Assembly (NCBI RefSeq): GCF_901709675.1
Contig: NC_051102.1
Location: 9,185,412 to 9,249,411 of the forward strand
Source of the DNA: Syngnathus acus
Taxonomy: Eukaryota; Chordata; Actinopteri; Syngnathiformes; Syngnathidae
Reading direction: 5' to 3'
DNA: 64,000 nt
Shown in pieces: positions 62,801-64,000 of the stretch. The translations under genes were made by a program, and so were the position numbers. Below the pieces are notes generated by a model. The model was not told the origin of the DNA and did not search any database. It saw only the letters and a program-made list of their open reading frames with translations. The first letter of the stretch is position 1; each line of letters begins with the position of its first letter.

Positions 62801-63867
62801 AGCGTGGCTGGTCCTGGGTGGCCCCATGGGCTTCAGGAACATGTCCATTTCCCCAGATGGCCTTGGAGTGTCAGGAGGTTTGGCATACGGATCGTTGCTC
62901 ATTGACGTGGGAGAACCAAAGCTGTCGTGAGCAGGGGAAGGCCTCCCTCGGTCCTGCTGTTCCATCAGGGACGTGGGCGATTTACCAGATTCCATAGGCA
63001 TTCGACGACACGCAGTCGGGGGTCTTGGAGTCCCTACCATCTTGCCATATGGGTCCCACGGAGAGGAAGGTCTGGAGCCAGAGGAGCCAGGTGAAAAAAC
63101 CTGCGGCGACTGAGGCTGGGAAGACGAGCCGGAGGGAGGCGGAGGAGGGGGTCGTAAAAACACATCATCCGAAGGACCCGACGTCGGCGTCCCGGGTAAC
63201 TGCGGCCTGGCAAAGCCGTCTTTAGCGCCGAGCTGCTGCTGCATCGGGGATGTGCTTCCGTTGCTCGGCAGCGAGGCCGGGCTCTGGTTCCCGCTGTTGT
63301 TGCCGTCGCCCTCAGTCTGCACGTTGCCTTGTTGCAGCTGCTGTTGCTGTTGCAGCTGCTCGTTCTTCACTTGCTCCAGTTTCTGAGTGGCTTCGATTTT
63401 GGCTTGCTGTTTGCTTTTCTGCCTCATTTGCTGTCGGAGAAGCAAAACAAAGTGTTCGGCATTAGACAGTATGTCGGCGGCAACACGTGCGCCATTTGCC
63501 AGTCTCATGCAAAAAAAGTGAACTGGGCCTACTAACCGCCAATGTCATCGGGGTTAATGCGGAGGGATAATGCAGTTGTTTTGGGAGCTTTTACTAAAGC
63601 ACCTCTTAGATGTCTTAATATTAAGTGGACCTGCTGCTGCCCTGACTTAATTGCATACCCTCTTACCTGTCTAAACTTCCACTCTTGTTCATGCTCTGAC
63701 TCTTTTGGTTTCAAAGGGTCTTTAAACAGCAGTTCTGTGTCTAGTGGTATGTTGGGATCAAACACCTCAGGGGGCTGTGGATGTTGTGGATGGTGCCTCT
63801 TCACTGTCTCATTGGACATCTGGACTTTGTTGATGCGCAGGGCGGCTCGGTTATCTCTTGCCTTTTG
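50866..63867 (-). CDS. kmt2c: Histone H3K4 methyltransferase KMT2C (MLL3), C-terminal 26 exons; 5' part off the window
   Basis: Exons 5' to 3': 63667-63867, 61532-63430, 61015-61310, 59447-60909, 59091-59202, 58833-58899, 58690-58750, 58377-58609, 56687-58264, 56196-56387, 55900-56064, 55696-55825, 55476-55623, 55216-55400, 55006-55142, 54499-54751, 54181-54320, 53909-54013, 52729-53833, 52501-52637, 52187-52329, 51759-51933, 51528-51644, 51370-51443, 51040-51148, 50866-50958 (TGA). The sum is 9318 nt in one frame (3105 aa). In order: a Gln-rich helix, 12 or so DPYxxPPxTPRP repeats, LXXLL motifs (PLLLQDLLDQ, ELLKHLLKNK), a conserved coiled coil (KSKKALSAKQRTAKKAGREF), ePHD (about 2590-2695, all zinc ligands kept), FYRN (about 2738), FYRC (about 2830), a WDR5-binding SARAQP, SET (about 2976-3090, NHSCAPNC intact) and post-SET CHCGAPEC. 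The protein methylates H3K4 at enhancers. KMT2C rather than KMT2D is shown by VTFERGYKIIIS and GEELC. The SET ends in LCFEHQFD instead of LCYDYKFD. Confidence 0.94.
53116..53431 (-). other. kmt2c: kmt2c extended PHD (ePHD) domain
   Basis: Part of exon 52729-53833. A CCFCHQFGDG zinc knuckle is followed by GPARLLNLDLDAWVHLNCAL, CVYCQQTGATSGCHRLRC, YHFTC and MLCHAH, the complete C2HC-plus-PHD ligand set. In KMT2C/D this module binds histone H4. The domain is very well conserved relative to human. Confidence 0.85.
59271..59424. mobile_element. Short MITE with 19-bp terminal inverted repeats
   Basis: TGAAGGTGCATCTCAATAA at 59271 onward is repeated inverted at the right end to 59424. The two arms are identical over 19 bp. 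The interior is AT-rich and non-coding. It sits in the kmt2c intron 59203-59446, its right end about 23 bp from the splice donor of exon 59447-60909. It is the same family as 38440-38690. Confidence 0.7.
61700..63060 (-). repeat. kmt2c: Protein-level DPYxxPPxTPRP repeats in kmt2c
   Basis: Exon 61532-63430 encodes at least a dozen degenerate copies, such as DPYAKPPDTPRPS, DPYAQPPHTPRPS, EPYARPPGTPRPH and DPYAQPPGTPRPA. Spacing varies and phase is kept. Human KMT2C has the same repeat type, so this is a conserved disordered tract and not a new insertion. Confidence 0.8.
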
Positions 63868-64000
63868 CTGAAAGGCACATGGATACGCGTGATCAAGACA
63901 AGTTGTATATATCGTAGACAGATGCCAAAAAAAGAACTGGGTCACCCAACTCCAGCAATGGTAAATTAAAAACACACTCATAATTATTAAACATCATTAT
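63868..64000 (-). other. kmt2c: kmt2c intron running off the window
   Basis: Acceptor side (…cctttcag) of the exon at 63667-63867. The upstream exons that encode the N-terminal PHD clusters and HMG box of KMT2C are beyond the window. Confidence 0.8.

Noticed and set aside
50866-63867. Gene could be kmt2d
   Set aside because: VTFERGYKIIIS, GEELC, GVWDKVLGPV and the exon order match KMT2C; KMT2D has VTFDKEDKIIII and GEELT.

Overview
The window is a piece of a vertebrate nuclear genome, almost certainly a teleost fish. Every gene is split by GT-AG introns with conserved vertebrate exon phases. Introns are mostly short (70-900 bp), simple repeats are abundant, and degraded fish-type SINE, Tc1 and MITE copies lie in introns and UTRs. 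I could not narrow it to a species.

Layout: (1) 401-4080, + strand: vps4b, a complete ESCRT AAA-ATPase (11 coding exons, 435 aa). (2) 5761-7996, +: kdsr, complete 3-ketodihydrosphingosine reductase (10 exons, 332 aa, with a possible 27-aa N-terminal extension). (3) 11812-28830, +: bcl2, complete in two coding exons separated by a 16.3-kb intron (227 aa). (4) 33793-48158, - strand: prkag2, the AMPK gamma-2 subunit (15 coding exons, about 528 aa), with an alternative first exon at 43339-43432 and a candidate alternative last exon at 33793-33824. (5) 50866-63867, -: the 3' part of kmt2c (MLL3), 26 exons and 3105 codons. It carries the Pro/Gln-rich middle, ePHD, FYRN, FYRC, WDR5-binding motif, SET and post-SET; its 5' end lies beyond the right edge. 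All exon boundaries were read by hand and the phases add up exactly in each gene.

vps4b-kdsr-bcl2 is the order seen around human 18q21, and prkag2-kmt2c belongs to the human 7q36 block. Here the two blocks are joined tail to tail, with bcl2 and prkag2 converging at about 31-32.6 kb. The genes do not form one pathway: they cover membrane scission, sphingolipid synthesis in the ER, mitochondrial apoptosis control, energy sensing and enhancer H3K4 methylation.

The points most worth a second look are these. The kmt2c SET domain has lost both tyrosines of the normally invariant Tyr-Asp-Tyr catalytic motif (here Phe-Glu-His). The bcl2 leader has nested upstream ORFs, one overlapping the bcl2 start. 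prkag2 has a short alternative first exon comparable to the mammalian gamma2-3B isoform, plus two candidate C termini. A palindromic repeat core of about 34 nt occurs at three places, and one MITE family sits in introns of both prkag2 and kmt2c.
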